In this document: in pieces, positions 42,449-50,911 of the stretch
How positions within the stretch are numbered: the first letter of the stretch is position 1
How the letters are laid out: each line of letters starts with the position of its first letter
Source of the DNA: Anthropogastromicrobium sp050944455
Lineage (GTDB): Bacteria > Bacillota > Clostridia > Lachnospirales > Lachnospiraceae
Assembly (NCBI GenBank): GCA_050944455.1
Contig: JBMNRC010000007.1
Location: 45,594 to 109,593 of the forward strand
Reading direction: 5' to 3'
DNA length: 64,000 nt
Translations under genes and position numbers: made by a program
Notes under the pieces: model-generated
Databases searched by the model: none
The model's input: only the letters and a program-made list of their open reading frames with translations
What the model was told of the DNA's origin: nothing

Positions 42449-43918
42449 TCACGACATCTGAAGCATCGCCGGCGCCACCAGAACCACAATCACCGCCGCC
42501 AGCATCAGAAACATCGGTACCAGCATTTTGGTTTCCATCTTCTCCCCGGTCTGCACCGCGGAACTTTTCTGCTTTTCGAACGCCTGGAGCATCTCCGATT
42601 CCAGCAGTTCCCGAAGGCCGGCGGTTCCCTGTTTCGCGTTCTGGCTCAGGGTTCCGGCCGTCCGGATATAGCAGTCCAGGCCGCACCGCTGGCCGAAGTC
42701 GTGATAGGCCGCCTCCTCGCTCTTTCCGGCCGTGATCTCCATCCGAGCGGCAGTCATCTCCTGATAAACGTAACGCTGTTTTCCCTTCTCTTCCGCGGTA
42801 CTGTCCGTGATCCTGAACCAGGCCGCCCTCTGCGTCATTCCGCAGCTTAAAAGCGTGCACAGCCGGAACAGGAAAACCGGATAATCTTTCTGAAGCTGGT
42901 CGCGCCGTTTTTCAGCCTCGTCCTTCAGGCGGCTGCGGTCCGCCGCCGCGTAGAAGATCCCGAGCAGCGCGGTCAGAACCGCGAGCCCCCAGGGGATGTT
43001 CCTCTTCGGCAGGCTGTAGCTGATCTCCCGCCCCTCCACCGAATCCGGCAGAACCAGGACATCCGAATCCCGGCTCCCTTTCTCCCGGCTGTCGATCTCG
43101 CCGTTCAGCAGGGCCAGATAGAACGACTCGTCTTTCACCGGCGGGACGACGCGGGCAAACAGGTTGTAGAGAGCTTCCGCGCCGGCATACTGCAGGGAGA
43201 CGCGCAGTGTGACCAGCGTTCCCTCCTCCGGCACCTGGCTGTTGTCCACCCTGCCGCTGTCCGAGATGATGTCGGGGTTCATGCTTTTCCAGGTCACACG
43301 GATTCCCCAGTCGGTCACGGAAACCAGGTCCAGATCCGTCCGCACCTCATTCAGCGACGGGTTATCCCCAAGGATCTGCGTCTCCACATTCCGGAAAGCC
43401 TCGTCAAAAACCTCCTGCATGGCTTCCGCCTCAGGATCCTGCCCATAGACTTCCACGGTGATCTGCTCACCCTCTTCCGGCTGTTCCGGATCCAGGCCGG
43501 TCACATTCAGGCTGACCGTCTCAGTCTCCCCGAAGGACGGCCTCTCGATCGCGTTGTCTTCCAGCTGCTGCTCCTCCTGAGGAATGAAGCTCAGGGCGAA
43601 AGCGATCGCCGCCGCGGCTGACAGGCACAGGACGGCGGCCTCAAACCGCTTTCCGATCCTCCGTCTCATCTGAAGTGCCGGATTTCCCCGCACATGCAGC
43701 GCCCGCATTCTGCGCATCTCCTCCGGATCCGGGGGATGCCCGGACTTTTCCCACCATTCGGCGGCGCGCATCCCGAAACAGGCAAACTTCCGGCTGAGGC
43801 CGTCGACGTCCCCCAGGGCCTCCGACCATTCCCGTTTCTCCCCGGAAGACGCAATCCAGAGAATCTGAAGCAGGATAAAAACAGCGGCCGAAACCGCCCG
43901 AACCACAGTCAATCTCAT
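42449..43918 (-). CDS. tadC: TadC-like type II secretion F-domain protein with an inserted extracellular domain
   Basis: A 489-residue inner-membrane platform protein. The C-terminal third is the T2SSF domain (QKDYPVFLFRLCTLLSCGMT, GLRELLESEMLQAFEKQKSS, MLVPMFLMLAAVIVVLVAPA). Residues 1-120 contain two membrane helices and a cytoplasmic loop. Between residues about 130 and 315 lies a large acidic, beta-rich segment (ETVSLNVTGLDPEQPEEGEQ and after) predicted to be outside the cell. Together with TadB it would form the platform through which the TadA motor drives pilus extension. I cannot say how common the inserted domain is. Confidence 0.8.
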   Translation of the reverse strand: MRLTVVRAVSAAVFILLQILWIASSGEKREWSEALGDVDGLSRKFACFGMRAAEWWEKSGHPPDPEEMRRMRALHVRGNPALQMRRRIGKRFEAAVLCLSAAAAIAFALSFIPQEEQQLEDNAIERPSFGETETVSLNVTGLDPEQPEEGEQITVEVYGQDPEAEAMQEVFDEAFRNVETQILGDNPSLNEVRTDLDLVSVTDWGIRVTWKSMNPDIISDSGRVDNSQVPEEGTLVTLRVSLQYAGAEALYNLFARVVPPVKDESFYLALLNGEIDSREKGSRDSDVLVLPDSVEGREISYSLPKRNIPWGLAVLTALLGIFYAAADRSRLKDEAEKRRDQLQKDYPVFLFRLCTLLSCGMTQRAAWFRITDSTAEEKGKQRYVYQEMTAARMEITAGKSEEAAYHDFGQRCGLDCYIRTAGTLSQNAKQGTAGLRELLESEMLQAFEKQKSSAVQTGEKMETKMLVPMFLMLAAVIVVLVAPAMLQMS

Positions 43919-44109
43919 CTCTGTCCTCCCCTTTTTCCTGCAGTCTTCGGATACTCCGGCAGAATAATCGTGATCACACTGCGGTCACCAGTCTCCCCTG
44001 TTCCGGAAGCTTTCCTCAGGTTCCGTTATTCCATCCTCTGTCGGAGTTCTGACACTGACCTCCTCCTTGACACAGTCTGCCTCTGATTCTCTCCGCCGAA
44101 TTTCCCGAT

Positions 44110-44928
44110 TCACTCCTCCGTGAGGGAATCCGACAGTCTCTGTGAAAGCAGAAAAGCCGCAAGGTAAATCCCCAGAGCCGCGGTCATCACCGCGCGGCCC
44201 GCGGGCGTGGTGTACATGACATTCATCATCTCAGCGGAAGTCAGGTTGATATAGAACAGGATCAGCGCCGGCATCAGGTTCATGATCTTCTGCTCGGTTT
44301 TCTTGCCCGCCAGGATCGTCTCCACCTCCGCCGAGGCTTCCATCTTCTGGCTGATCTGAAAGACTACGCGCTCACACACATTCGGCAGGGACGCGCCGCA
44401 GCGGTGCGAAAGGCCGAAAATCTGTCCGAACAGGCGGATTTCCGGCACCGGCATCCCGGCGGAAAATTTCTCCCAGACTTCCTCAGCAGAAGTTCCCACC
44501 TGAATCTCGTGCAGCATCCTGATCAGGAAAACCGCCATCGCCCCGTCGCCTTTCCCGGCGGAATCCAGCTGCACAAAGGCCTTTTTCATCGCGTTTTCCA
44601 CGGAATATCCTGCCCGCAGCGACGCTGAGAGACTCTCCGCCATGTCGCAGAAATCGGCCTTCAGATTCTCCAGCCGCTGCCGGTAGATCTCATTTTTCTT
44701 TCGTTTTTTATAGAAATAATAGAATTCCGGGAAACAGACGCAGGCCGGAATCAGGGAGCGATAAAACAGCCAGCTGAGAGTCAGGCACAGCAGCGCGGCC
44801 TCAGCCGCCGTTCTCAGGATCTGCGGCCCGCTCATTTTCGCGGAGATCCTGTAGTAATCCGGCTGCCCGCAGCTTTTCTTCCCGACGGATCTTTCCGCAG
44901 CGCCGGAAACAGCCCTCAATTCTGCCAT
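44110..44928 (-). CDS. tadB: TadB-like type II secretion F-domain protein
   Basis: A 272-residue platform protein with two membrane helices before and two after the cytoplasmic F domain (DMAESLSASLRAGYSVENAM, FGQIFGLSHRCGASLPNVCE, ILAGKKTEQKIMNLMPALIL). The ATG at 44928 has AAGGAG 6 nt upstream and lies 128 nt inside the 3' end of tadA in another frame. An alternative ATG at 44835 still overlaps by 35 nt but has a poor ribosome site. The overlap implies tightly coupled translation with the motor ATPase. Confidence 0.83.
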   Translation of the reverse strand: MAELRAVSGAAERSVGKKSCGQPDYYRISAKMSGPQILRTAAEAALLCLTLSWLFYRSLIPACVCFPEFYYFYKKRKKNEIYRQRLENLKADFCDMAESLSASLRAGYSVENAMKKAFVQLDSAGKGDGAMAVFLIRMLHEIQVGTSAEEVWEKFSAGMPVPEIRLFGQIFGLSHRCGASLPNVCERVVFQISQKMEASAEVETILAGKKTEQKIMNLMPALILFYINLTSAEMMNVMYTTPAGRAVMTAALGIYLAAFLLSQRLSDSLTEE

Positions 44929-46060
44929 TTTTCTCTCCTTCTTCGGTGAACACGATCAGCGGAGAAAGCTTCACCCTGCCGTCCGGCCCGATCCCGTCCA
45001 CCTCATTGACCGAAAGAACTTTTCTGGATCCGTCGCGGATTCTCCCCAGATGGACGATGACGTCGATCGCTGACGCGATCTGTCCGTAGACCGCCGCCAG
45101 CGGAAGTCCCGTTCCTCCCGAAAGAACCATGTTCGCGATGCGTTCCACCGCGTCCGGCGCGCTGTTGGCGTGTCCGGTTGACAGCGACCCGTCATGGCCG
45201 GTATTCATGGCTGTGAGCATGTCCAGCGCCTCCGGTCCCCGGATCTCGCCGACGATCAGCCGGTCGGGCCGCATTCTCAGGCTGTTGCGGATCAGGTCGC
45301 GGATGGTTATTTCGTTCTTACCCTCGGTGCTGGCGGCCCGGGCCTCCAGCCTCACAATGTTTTTCACGTGAAGCAGGCGCAGTTCCGCGCTGTCCTCCAC
45401 CGTGATCACTCTCTCGTCCGGCCCGATATACCCGGCCAGCGCGCCGAGAAAAGTGGTTTTCCCGGAACCTGTGCCGCCGGAGATGAAGATGTTGTATTTC
45501 GCCCGCACCAGGGTTTCCAGAAACCCGGCGGTCGCGCGGTCAAGGGATCCCCACGCGATCAGCTGGCCCATATCCGGCGGGCTGTCATTGAATTTCCGGA
45601 TGGTCACCGCCGGCCCGTCGATGGCAGCCGGCGGGAGAACGACATTCACGCGCGATCCGTCGGCCAGCCGGGCGTCCACCATCGGCGTGGATTCATTCAC
45701 CCGCCGGTTCACCCTCGCGACGATCTGCTGGATCACGTCGTCCAGTTTCTCCGGGGAAGAAAACTTTTTACCGAAAGGTTCGATGCGGCCGTTTTTCTCA
45801 ATATAAATCCGGTCATACCCGTTCACCATGACCTCGGTAACGCCTTCCTCCTCCAGCGCCTCGCTCAGAATATCCAGCCTGCGGAAGGAGTCATAGAGAG
45901 CCTTGCGGCAGTACAGCCGGTCAGAAAGGGAAAAGTAACCCGACCGGCTCTCCTCCGTCAGCACCCGGTCGATCGCGGCATACAGCTCGCCGTCGCTTAC
46001 TTCCCTGGTGATATCCAGAAGAGGAATGATCCGTTTTCTGAGTTCGCCGATATTCCGCAT
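44801..46060 (-). CDS. tadA: TadA/CpaF-type pilus assembly motor ATPase
   Basis: A 419-residue hexameric secretion ATPase that powers pilus assembly. It has a helical N-terminal domain, the segment EEEGVTEVMVNGYDRIYIEKNG, a Walker A loop IFISGGTGSGKTTFLGALAG at about residues 185-204, the Asp box VITVEDSAELRL, the Walker B region RPDRLIVGEIRGPEALDML, and the His box TGHDGSLSTGHANSA. The C-terminus (REEKLRAAGLL) matches the normal end of the family, so the overlap with tadB is not caused by a frameshift in tadA. Confidence 0.95.
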   Translation of the reverse strand: MRNIGELRKRIIPLLDITREVSDGELYAAIDRVLTEESRSGYFSLSDRLYCRKALYDSFRRLDILSEALEEEGVTEVMVNGYDRIYIEKNGRIEPFGKKFSSPEKLDDVIQQIVARVNRRVNESTPMVDARLADGSRVNVVLPPAAIDGPAVTIRKFNDSPPDMGQLIAWGSLDRATAGFLETLVRAKYNIFISGGTGSGKTTFLGALAGYIGPDERVITVEDSAELRLLHVKNIVRLEARAASTEGKNEITIRDLIRNSLRMRPDRLIVGEIRGPEALDMLTAMNTGHDGSLSTGHANSAPDAVERIANMVLSGGTGLPLAAVYGQIASAIDVIVHLGRIRDGSRKVLSVNEVDGIGPDGRVKLSPLIVFTEEGEKNGRIEGCFRRCGKIRREEKLRAAGLLQDLRENERAADPENGG

Positions 46061-46090
46061 GGCTGTTCTGATGCTCCTTTCTCTAAAAAA

Positions 46091-47275
46091 TCACCGGCTT
46101 GCCGCTTCCCTCGCCCGCTCTCCGTACTCCCTTTGCAGGAGGATCTGCACTTCCTTTCCGAAATCCGTGCGGAGCAGATTCTCGAGCGAAATTCTCCCGT
46201 CGAACCTGTCTTCCGGGGCGGGAAGGTGAAGAAACTTCATCCGTCTGAGAATCTTTCTCCGGTCGCCCTGACCAAACCACGTCTCCATCTCCCTCCGCTT
46301 CACCCCGGAGGCGGAATCCTCCGGAAACGGAACGTAAATGTTCCGGCTGAGGGCAAACAGCCGGCAGGCAAGGCGGAGTCCCGAGCCCGCTTCAAGGACA
46401 ATCCGGTCGAACTGGCCGGAATCGCGGAGCGCCTGCAGCGTCTGCACAAACTTGTCGTCCGGTATGCCGTAGATATCCTCCGGATAGGGAACCGGCCTGA
46501 GCACGGAAACGCCGTGCCAGACAAAACAGAGCCTGGAGAGGTGATCCGCGAGGGTTCCCGCCTGCGCGTCGAACACGGCGTCCGCCAGCGAACCGCCGCC
46601 CGCAGCCTCGGGAAAAATCGCGGAAAGCCCTGAGACCTCCTCGAAGTTCATGTAGAGAGTGCTCTCCCGCCTTGCGCAGAGCTGCGCAAAGGTCAGGGCG
46701 AAAGAAGTTTTCCCGCAGCGGCCGCAGGGAGACCACACCGCCGTGACCGTGCACTGCGCGGGATTTTCCGCCGCGCGCTGCGCATTCTGCCCGGAAGGTC
46801 CGTAAACCGGTCCGTCCTCCAATACTGTTTCGCGGATTCCGTCCTCGTCCTCAGCCGCGTGCTCTGCCTGGCTGCCGGTCTTACCGACGGCCGCAGCCGC
46901 AGCGGCTGTTATCCGGTCCGGCCACGCTCCAGTGCTGCCGGATTCCAGCTGAAAAGCCTCGGGGACGATCCGCGCGAGGTCCCTCACGATGCCCTCCACC
47001 GGCTGGTACTTTCTGATTGTCGGCACGCCCTCCGGGATTTCTTCCCCGGCATTCCCCGTCAGACGGATCACGATCACCTCCGGCGGCTGGGCCAGATCCG
47101 ATCCCGAAGCGTCCAGAACCGCGGCGACGGAATGAGCGGCGGAATATTCCCTGAGCGTGTCCGCCGAGGTAAAGGAGACCGCTGTGCAGGCCAGTTTTTT
47201 CCGGTTATTCAGCGCGCCGCAAAGACGGCGCCCGTATTCCTCATCCGGGTCCAGAACCGCAAGAATTCCTTCCAT
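46091..47275 (-). CDS. tadZ: TadZ/CpaE-like MinD-type ATPase
   Basis: A 394-residue protein with an N-terminal receiver-like domain (ILAVLDPDEEYGRRLCGALN) and a C-terminal MinD/ParA-like ATPase, which in Tad systems localises the machine at the cell pole. The Walker A is atypical: WSPCGRCGKTSFALTFAQL has Arg where MinD proteins carry the signature Lys. FEEVSGLSAIFPE and DRIVLEAGSGLRLACRLFAL occupy the switch and Walker B positions. A GGGAGG site precedes the ATG. It is the first gene of the Tad cluster, directly after the palindromic iterons. ATP hydrolysis is uncertain given the altered loop. Confidence 0.8.
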   Translation of the reverse strand: MEGILAVLDPDEEYGRRLCGALNNRKKLACTAVSFTSADTLREYSAAHSVAAVLDASGSDLAQPPEVIVIRLTGNAGEEIPEGVPTIRKYQPVEGIVRDLARIVPEAFQLESGSTGAWPDRITAAAAAAVGKTGSQAEHAAEDEDGIRETVLEDGPVYGPSGQNAQRAAENPAQCTVTAVWSPCGRCGKTSFALTFAQLCARRESTLYMNFEEVSGLSAIFPEAAGGGSLADAVFDAQAGTLADHLSRLCFVWHGVSVLRPVPYPEDIYGIPDDKFVQTLQALRDSGQFDRIVLEAGSGLRLACRLFALSRNIYVPFPEDSASGVKRREMETWFGQGDRRKILRRMKFLHLPAPEDRFDGRISLENLLRTDFGKEVQILLQREYGERAREAASR

Positions 47276-47310
47276 CTGCCAGCCTCCCTTCCTTTTCGCG
47301 TTGTGCCTCT

Positions 47311-47340
47311 GTTGTAACCTGAGGCCGCTCCGCGCGTCAA
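47311..47340 (-). promoter_or_regulatory. candidate promoter of the tad cluster
   Basis: On the minus strand TTGACG (47335-47340) and TACAAC (47311-47316) are 18 nt apart; the predicted start is near 47305, 30 nt before tadZ. The -10 is weak, which suits a promoter needing an activator. Confidence 0.5.
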
Positions 47341-47349
47341 TTTTTACTG

Positions 47350-47473
47350 ATTTTCCGTTACAATTTGTAACGATATGGGGATTTTCCGTTACAGGATGTA
47401 ACGATACGGGAATTTTCCGTTACAAGATGTAACGATATTGGCATTTTCCGTTACATGTTGTAACGCTTCTGTT
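47350..47473. repeat. four 31-bp tandem units, each with the palindrome CGTTACA-N3-TGTAACG
   Basis: Units start at 47350, 47381, 47412 and 47443. The first three share ATTTTCCGTTACA-N3-TGTAACGATA; the fourth diverges after the palindrome. The palindromes lie at 47356-47372, 47387-47403, 47418-47434 and 47449-47465 with central triplets ATT, GGA, AGA and TGT. They are about -59, -90, -121 and -152 from the predicted tad start, three helical turns apart. These are very probably binding sites for a dimeric regulator, which I cannot name. Confidence 0.85.
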
Positions 47474-47673
47474 TCCCATGTCTCCTGACCGCATGTCTAT
47501 AACCCCGAAACTGACACGAAAACCTGATGCGAAAACCCGGCTCGCAAACTCAATTTCTGTAATTTCATGGCCACAGCCGCGTCTGCAAAAAAATAAAGCA
47601 GAAGCTGACCCAAAAGGTCAGTCTTCTGCCCATGACAGAAATAATTGTCAGTGCCGGCGTTCCGGACAACGGT

Positions 47674-48888
47674 TCACTCAATGATATGCAGCCGGCACTC
47701 GCCCATCAGATACGTTTTCCCATTGTACAAAGTCTCCTTGAGGGTATGCGGCGACACCCCAAGGGACAGATCCTTCCCGTGCTGATGATTCTGCGGAACC
47801 CCGGTTTTGGCAAAGATTACCGGGACATCTTTCGCGCTCTTCTCCCTCAATGCCGGGTAGATGATGGTTTTGGTCCCGAAGCCCGTTCCTCCGCCGAGAT
47901 AGACAGAATCGTCCCGCCTTGGCACTGTTTTGAATTTCGAAACAAACTGTTCCCAGTATACCGCGTTGAAATTCGCGATCGCTTTCTGCAGTTTCTCAGG
48001 CGTCATATCGCAGAGAGCGGAATTCACGGATACCGTGAAGCGGATTTTTGTCCCCGGGCGGAGACACTCCCTGATCAGAGGCATATATCTGAATTCTACG
48101 CGCTGTCCCTTTTTGTCTGTAAATCCCGGGACATAACGGTCAACCTTCTGGCACATCACAAGATCATTCACGGAGAGGGGCTCGGAATCGCTGATGATCA
48201 GGCCCGCAAGCGAATCATTGACCTGGTCCATAAACCTTTCGCGGTTCCGGTTGAGTGTATGGAAAGCGTCTGCCTCCAGATTTTCGATTTCATTCCGGAG
48301 AAAACGCGTTCGCTTTACCTTTTCATAAGAATTGCGCGAAAAATCGACAGCCGATTCAAGCTTTCTCAGCGAGGGATCCAGTTTCCCTCTTTCGGAACAG
48401 ATCTGGTCTGTCAGCAGAATCGTCCGGAGCATTCCCTTGATGGAACTCCCCGGAACATATGGACAGCCCATAGGGTCCTTGATGAACTCCAGAATCTGCA
48501 GTTTGATTCCCTTCTGCTCATTCAGCCTGTTGGTTCCGGCATCCGCGACATACTTCATGCACGGCAGAATTTCACTGACGCGGATATCATTTCTTGTCAG
48601 CCAGGCTGAAAGCGCTAGCCTTGACAAATCTTCATATCCGCGGTACGGGGCGTTTCTCTGCCAGGATCTCTGGCTTGGGGACGGCTCATTCAGCAGATAC
48701 CGTTCAAATGCTTCGGTCTTTCTTCTTCTCCGCATGAGCGCATAGGTTTTCTGCATATCCAGGATGCCGATCTTCGTCCCGTACTCCAGAAACATGTACT
48801 CCTTTCTGGTGTACAGGTGTCCGCTGCCGATAAAAACGGGACCCAGAGTCTCCAGTTCAGCCTGGTAGGATTTCAGATGTCCATTCAT
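47674..48888 (-). CDS. csm5: type III-A CRISPR RNP subunit Csm5
   Basis: A 404-residue RAMP protein that caps the 3' end of the crRNA in the Csm complex. It starts with the Csm5 signature YQAELETLGPVFIGSGHLYT, has the RAMP glycine region VPGSSIKGMLRTILLTDQI, and ends with GGGTGFGTKTIIYPAL (second glycine loop). Its ATG overlaps the csm4 stop by 4 nt. It is the last gene of the cas operon; no terminator is obvious after it. Confidence 0.9.
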   Translation of the reverse strand: MNGHLKSYQAELETLGPVFIGSGHLYTRKEYMFLEYGTKIGILDMQKTYALMRRRRKTEAFERYLLNEPSPSQRSWQRNAPYRGYEDLSRLALSAWLTRNDIRVSEILPCMKYVADAGTNRLNEQKGIKLQILEFIKDPMGCPYVPGSSIKGMLRTILLTDQICSERGKLDPSLRKLESAVDFSRNSYEKVKRTRFLRNEIENLEADAFHTLNRNRERFMDQVNDSLAGLIISDSEPLSVNDLVMCQKVDRYVPGFTDKKGQRVEFRYMPLIRECLRPGTKIRFTVSVNSALCDMTPEKLQKAIANFNAVYWEQFVSKFKTVPRRDDSVYLGGGTGFGTKTIIYPALREKSAKDVPVIFAKTGVPQNHQHGKDLSLGVSPHTLKETLYNGKTYLMGECRLHIIE

Positions 48889-49811
48889 TTCCGCACCCCC
48901 ATCATCATCGCCATGGCATACCGGTAGACCGGGTGATTTCCACCGTCCGAAACGTCATAGATTCCTCCCCGGAACCTGGTCAGAAAGCAGCTTCCCGCGC
49001 TGAACACATAAAGATCCCGCTTTTTTCGGAAGGTATCCGCATAGGTGTCCGAAGCGACAAAACCGCTGCGCTTCACGACCGAGGTGCTGCTCCCTTCCAT
49101 GGCCGCCTGAAGCTCATCCTTCCCGGGAAGGGACACGGACAGTGTCATGTATTCCCGGTAATCCTCCTCCAGGCGCTTTCTCAGCATGCGCGGCATCTCC
49201 TCACCCGTAAAAGAGAACCTGCCGCAGCCGGAAGATCTCCGACCGCCGATACCGCTGGCGGAAAGCGAGGCGAGAAGCGCCTCAAAACGTGCTCTGATGT
49301 CACCGTCCCGGAAAAGAACGGCCTGCCAGAGTCCGCAGCCCTCCGAAAAGCGGTAGGAGGCGACACGGTACGGCACCGTTTCGCTCAGTCCCCGGACCGC
49401 AGCCGAAGTTCTTGTGTCCTTCCGGCCGAGAAAATCCAGGTCCGCTGTCCTGTCGATGGGAAAGTCTCCCTGAACGTAAGCGTCAAAAAGAGAAAGCGGC
49501 ACATATTTCAGGTTCTTGTAAGCTTTTTTGACGATGGAATTTCCCGGATCTTTTCTGTTCTCAATATAAACATAAGGCTTCGGGACGTAGTACTCGTCCC
49601 GCATGTAAGGAAAGGCGTCCGAAACCAGAAACTGCCCGCTCCGGGCTGCGTCCAGAAATTCCTGAAGCGCATTCCCGCCCGCGCCTACGGCCTCCTGGCA
49701 CATCGCAGAGAAGAAGGTATCCGCCTGAAAGGTGCATTCCGTGCTGTCTGCCGTTCCCTCTCCGAAGTGCACCGCTGTGGGAAAATGGTAGCGATATATT
49801 CTGTATTCCAT
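48885..49811 (-). CDS. csm4: type III-A CRISPR RNP subunit Csm4
   Basis: A 308-residue RAMP protein that binds the crRNA 5' handle and pairs with Cas10. It has HFPTAVHFGEGTADSTECTF near the start, a glycine-rich loop SASGIGGRRSSGCGRFSF at about 195-212, and the ending RFRGGIYDVSDGGNHPVYRY seen in Csm4 proteins. The ATG lies about 10 nt after the stop of the displaced csm3 reading frame, the spacing expected if csm3 were intact. Confidence 0.9.
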   Translation of the reverse strand: MEYRIYRYHFPTAVHFGEGTADSTECTFQADTFFSAMCQEAVGAGGNALQEFLDAARSGQFLVSDAFPYMRDEYYVPKPYVYIENRKDPGNSIVKKAYKNLKYVPLSLFDAYVQGDFPIDRTADLDFLGRKDTRTSAAVRGLSETVPYRVASYRFSEGCGLWQAVLFRDGDIRARFEALLASLSASGIGGRRSSGCGRFSFTGEEMPRMLRKRLEEDYREYMTLSVSLPGKDELQAAMEGSSTSVVKRSGFVASDTYADTFRKKRDLYVFSAGSCFLTRFRGGIYDVSDGGNHPVYRYAMAMMMGVRK

Positions 49812-49821
49812 CCTGCGCTCC

Positions 49822-50492
49822 TCAGCCTGAGATGGCCTTTTCCAGAATCTCCTGGCAGCGGTCGATGACGTCCTGCCCTACCTGGCCGACGGCGCGCCTG
49901 ACGGCAAGATCCCTGATTCTGACCTTGCCGTAGCCTCTCGAGCCATGTCCGCGCCAAGATAATCCATCTGCAGCAGCCTCATGCCTTCCCCGAGCATTTC
50001 AAAATCTTCGACAATCTCATCGTCCTTCACGCATTCGTAGATGAGATTCATGCCGAACTCTGACCCGCGGATTGACCGTTCGATCTGTCTCGGGTTGGCA
50101 ACCGCGGTAGCGCGGTTGATACTGTTCTCAAACTTGATCTCCGTGACGCTCTGTGCACCGCGGGCGCGAAGCTCCTTCTCATTCGTCAGCATCATATCGG
50201 GCACCAGGATCCGGCTTCTGCAGGTGTGTCCCTGTTTTGCCGAGCCGAACAGGCGGAGAATCCTTTCGTCGTCATTATCGGGCTTTGCTTCTACCTTTTC
50301 ATCATATTCCCGGGCGAGGAGCGTGCGGATTTTTCCCTTGAAGGAGCTCCCCGGAATCATCGGAAGATTGGTGAGCACATCCCGCATCACAGGCGAATCC
50401 ACGGCGCCGATGGCTGAGAAGTCGGAGGACCCTCCGATGTGCATTCCTGTCAGCACCTCTACCGTACCAGCAATCTCAATTTTACCGTACAT
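49822..50492 (-). pseudogene. csm3: csm3, type III-A backbone RNase subunit, interrupted by a 2-nt frameshift near its 3' end
   Basis: Csm3 is the repeated backbone subunit that cuts target RNA. The 5' part is intact (MYGKIEIAGTVEVLTGMHIG, SAIGAVDSPVMRD with the catalytic Asp32, IPGSSFKGKIRTLLAREYDE). After LLQMDYLG the family expects GHGSRGYGKV, but as sequenced the frame reads GADMAREATARSES and stops at 49878 (204 codons). Removing two bases (an extra GC at about 49951-49954, GGCGCGG for GGCGG) restores GGHGSRGYGKVRIRDLAVRR and runs to a TGA at 49822-49824, just before csm4. The loss falls exactly in the RNA-binding glycine loop. Either the gene is broken, or the base call is wrong. Confidence 0.85.
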
Positions 50493-50506
50493 AACCGTTC
50501 TCCTCC

Positions 50507-50911
50507 TCAGTCTTTTCCGCCGTAATACCGGTGAAATGCCACCAGCGCTTCCATGTATCTGTAGAAAAGAATATAGTTTTTCCTGCTGGAACCGATCTCT
50601 TTCAGGATATCCAGAAGTTCCGCTTTGGTGACGAAATCCCTTACACTATTATCTGTGTCTCTGCCGACTTCATAAGCAATGCGGACTCTGAGATACTGAA
50701 TCCGGCTCAGGAGATCGGACGGCAGGGTTTCGCTCTGGCAAATGATAGCGTCGTTATAGATATCCGACGCGATGGACAGAAAGCCGCGGATTTTACTGGT
50801 TGTGACCAGTTTCTTTCTGAACCGCCCTGCCGCGGACGCGGATACTTCATCCCGGAGTTCTTTAATCACCTTCTCCGCCTTGTCCACGTAATTCTCTTCG
50901 TTGATTCTCAC
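50507..50911 (-). CDS. csm2: type III-A CRISPR RNP small subunit Csm2
   Basis: A 134-residue all-helical protein that lines the target RNA path of the Csm complex. It has the Csm2 features YVDKAEKVIKEL, LVTTSKIRGFLSIASDIYND, LLSRIQYLRVRIAYEVGRD and FYRYMEALVAFHRYYGGKD. Its start overlaps the cas10 stop by 4 nt, and csm3 follows 14 nt later. Confidence 0.92.
   Translation of the reverse strand: MRINEENYVDKAEKVIKELRDEVSASAAGRFRKKLVTTSKIRGFLSIASDIYNDAIICQSETLPSDLLSRIQYLRVRIAYEVGRDTDNSVRDFVTKAELLDILKEIGSSRKNYILFYRYMEALVAFHRYYGGKD

Noticed and set aside
47350..47473. The 31-bp repeats as a short CRISPR array
   Set aside because: Sequence between the palindromes is conserved in the first three units rather than variable, there are no spacers, and the position upstream of tadZ fits regulator sites.
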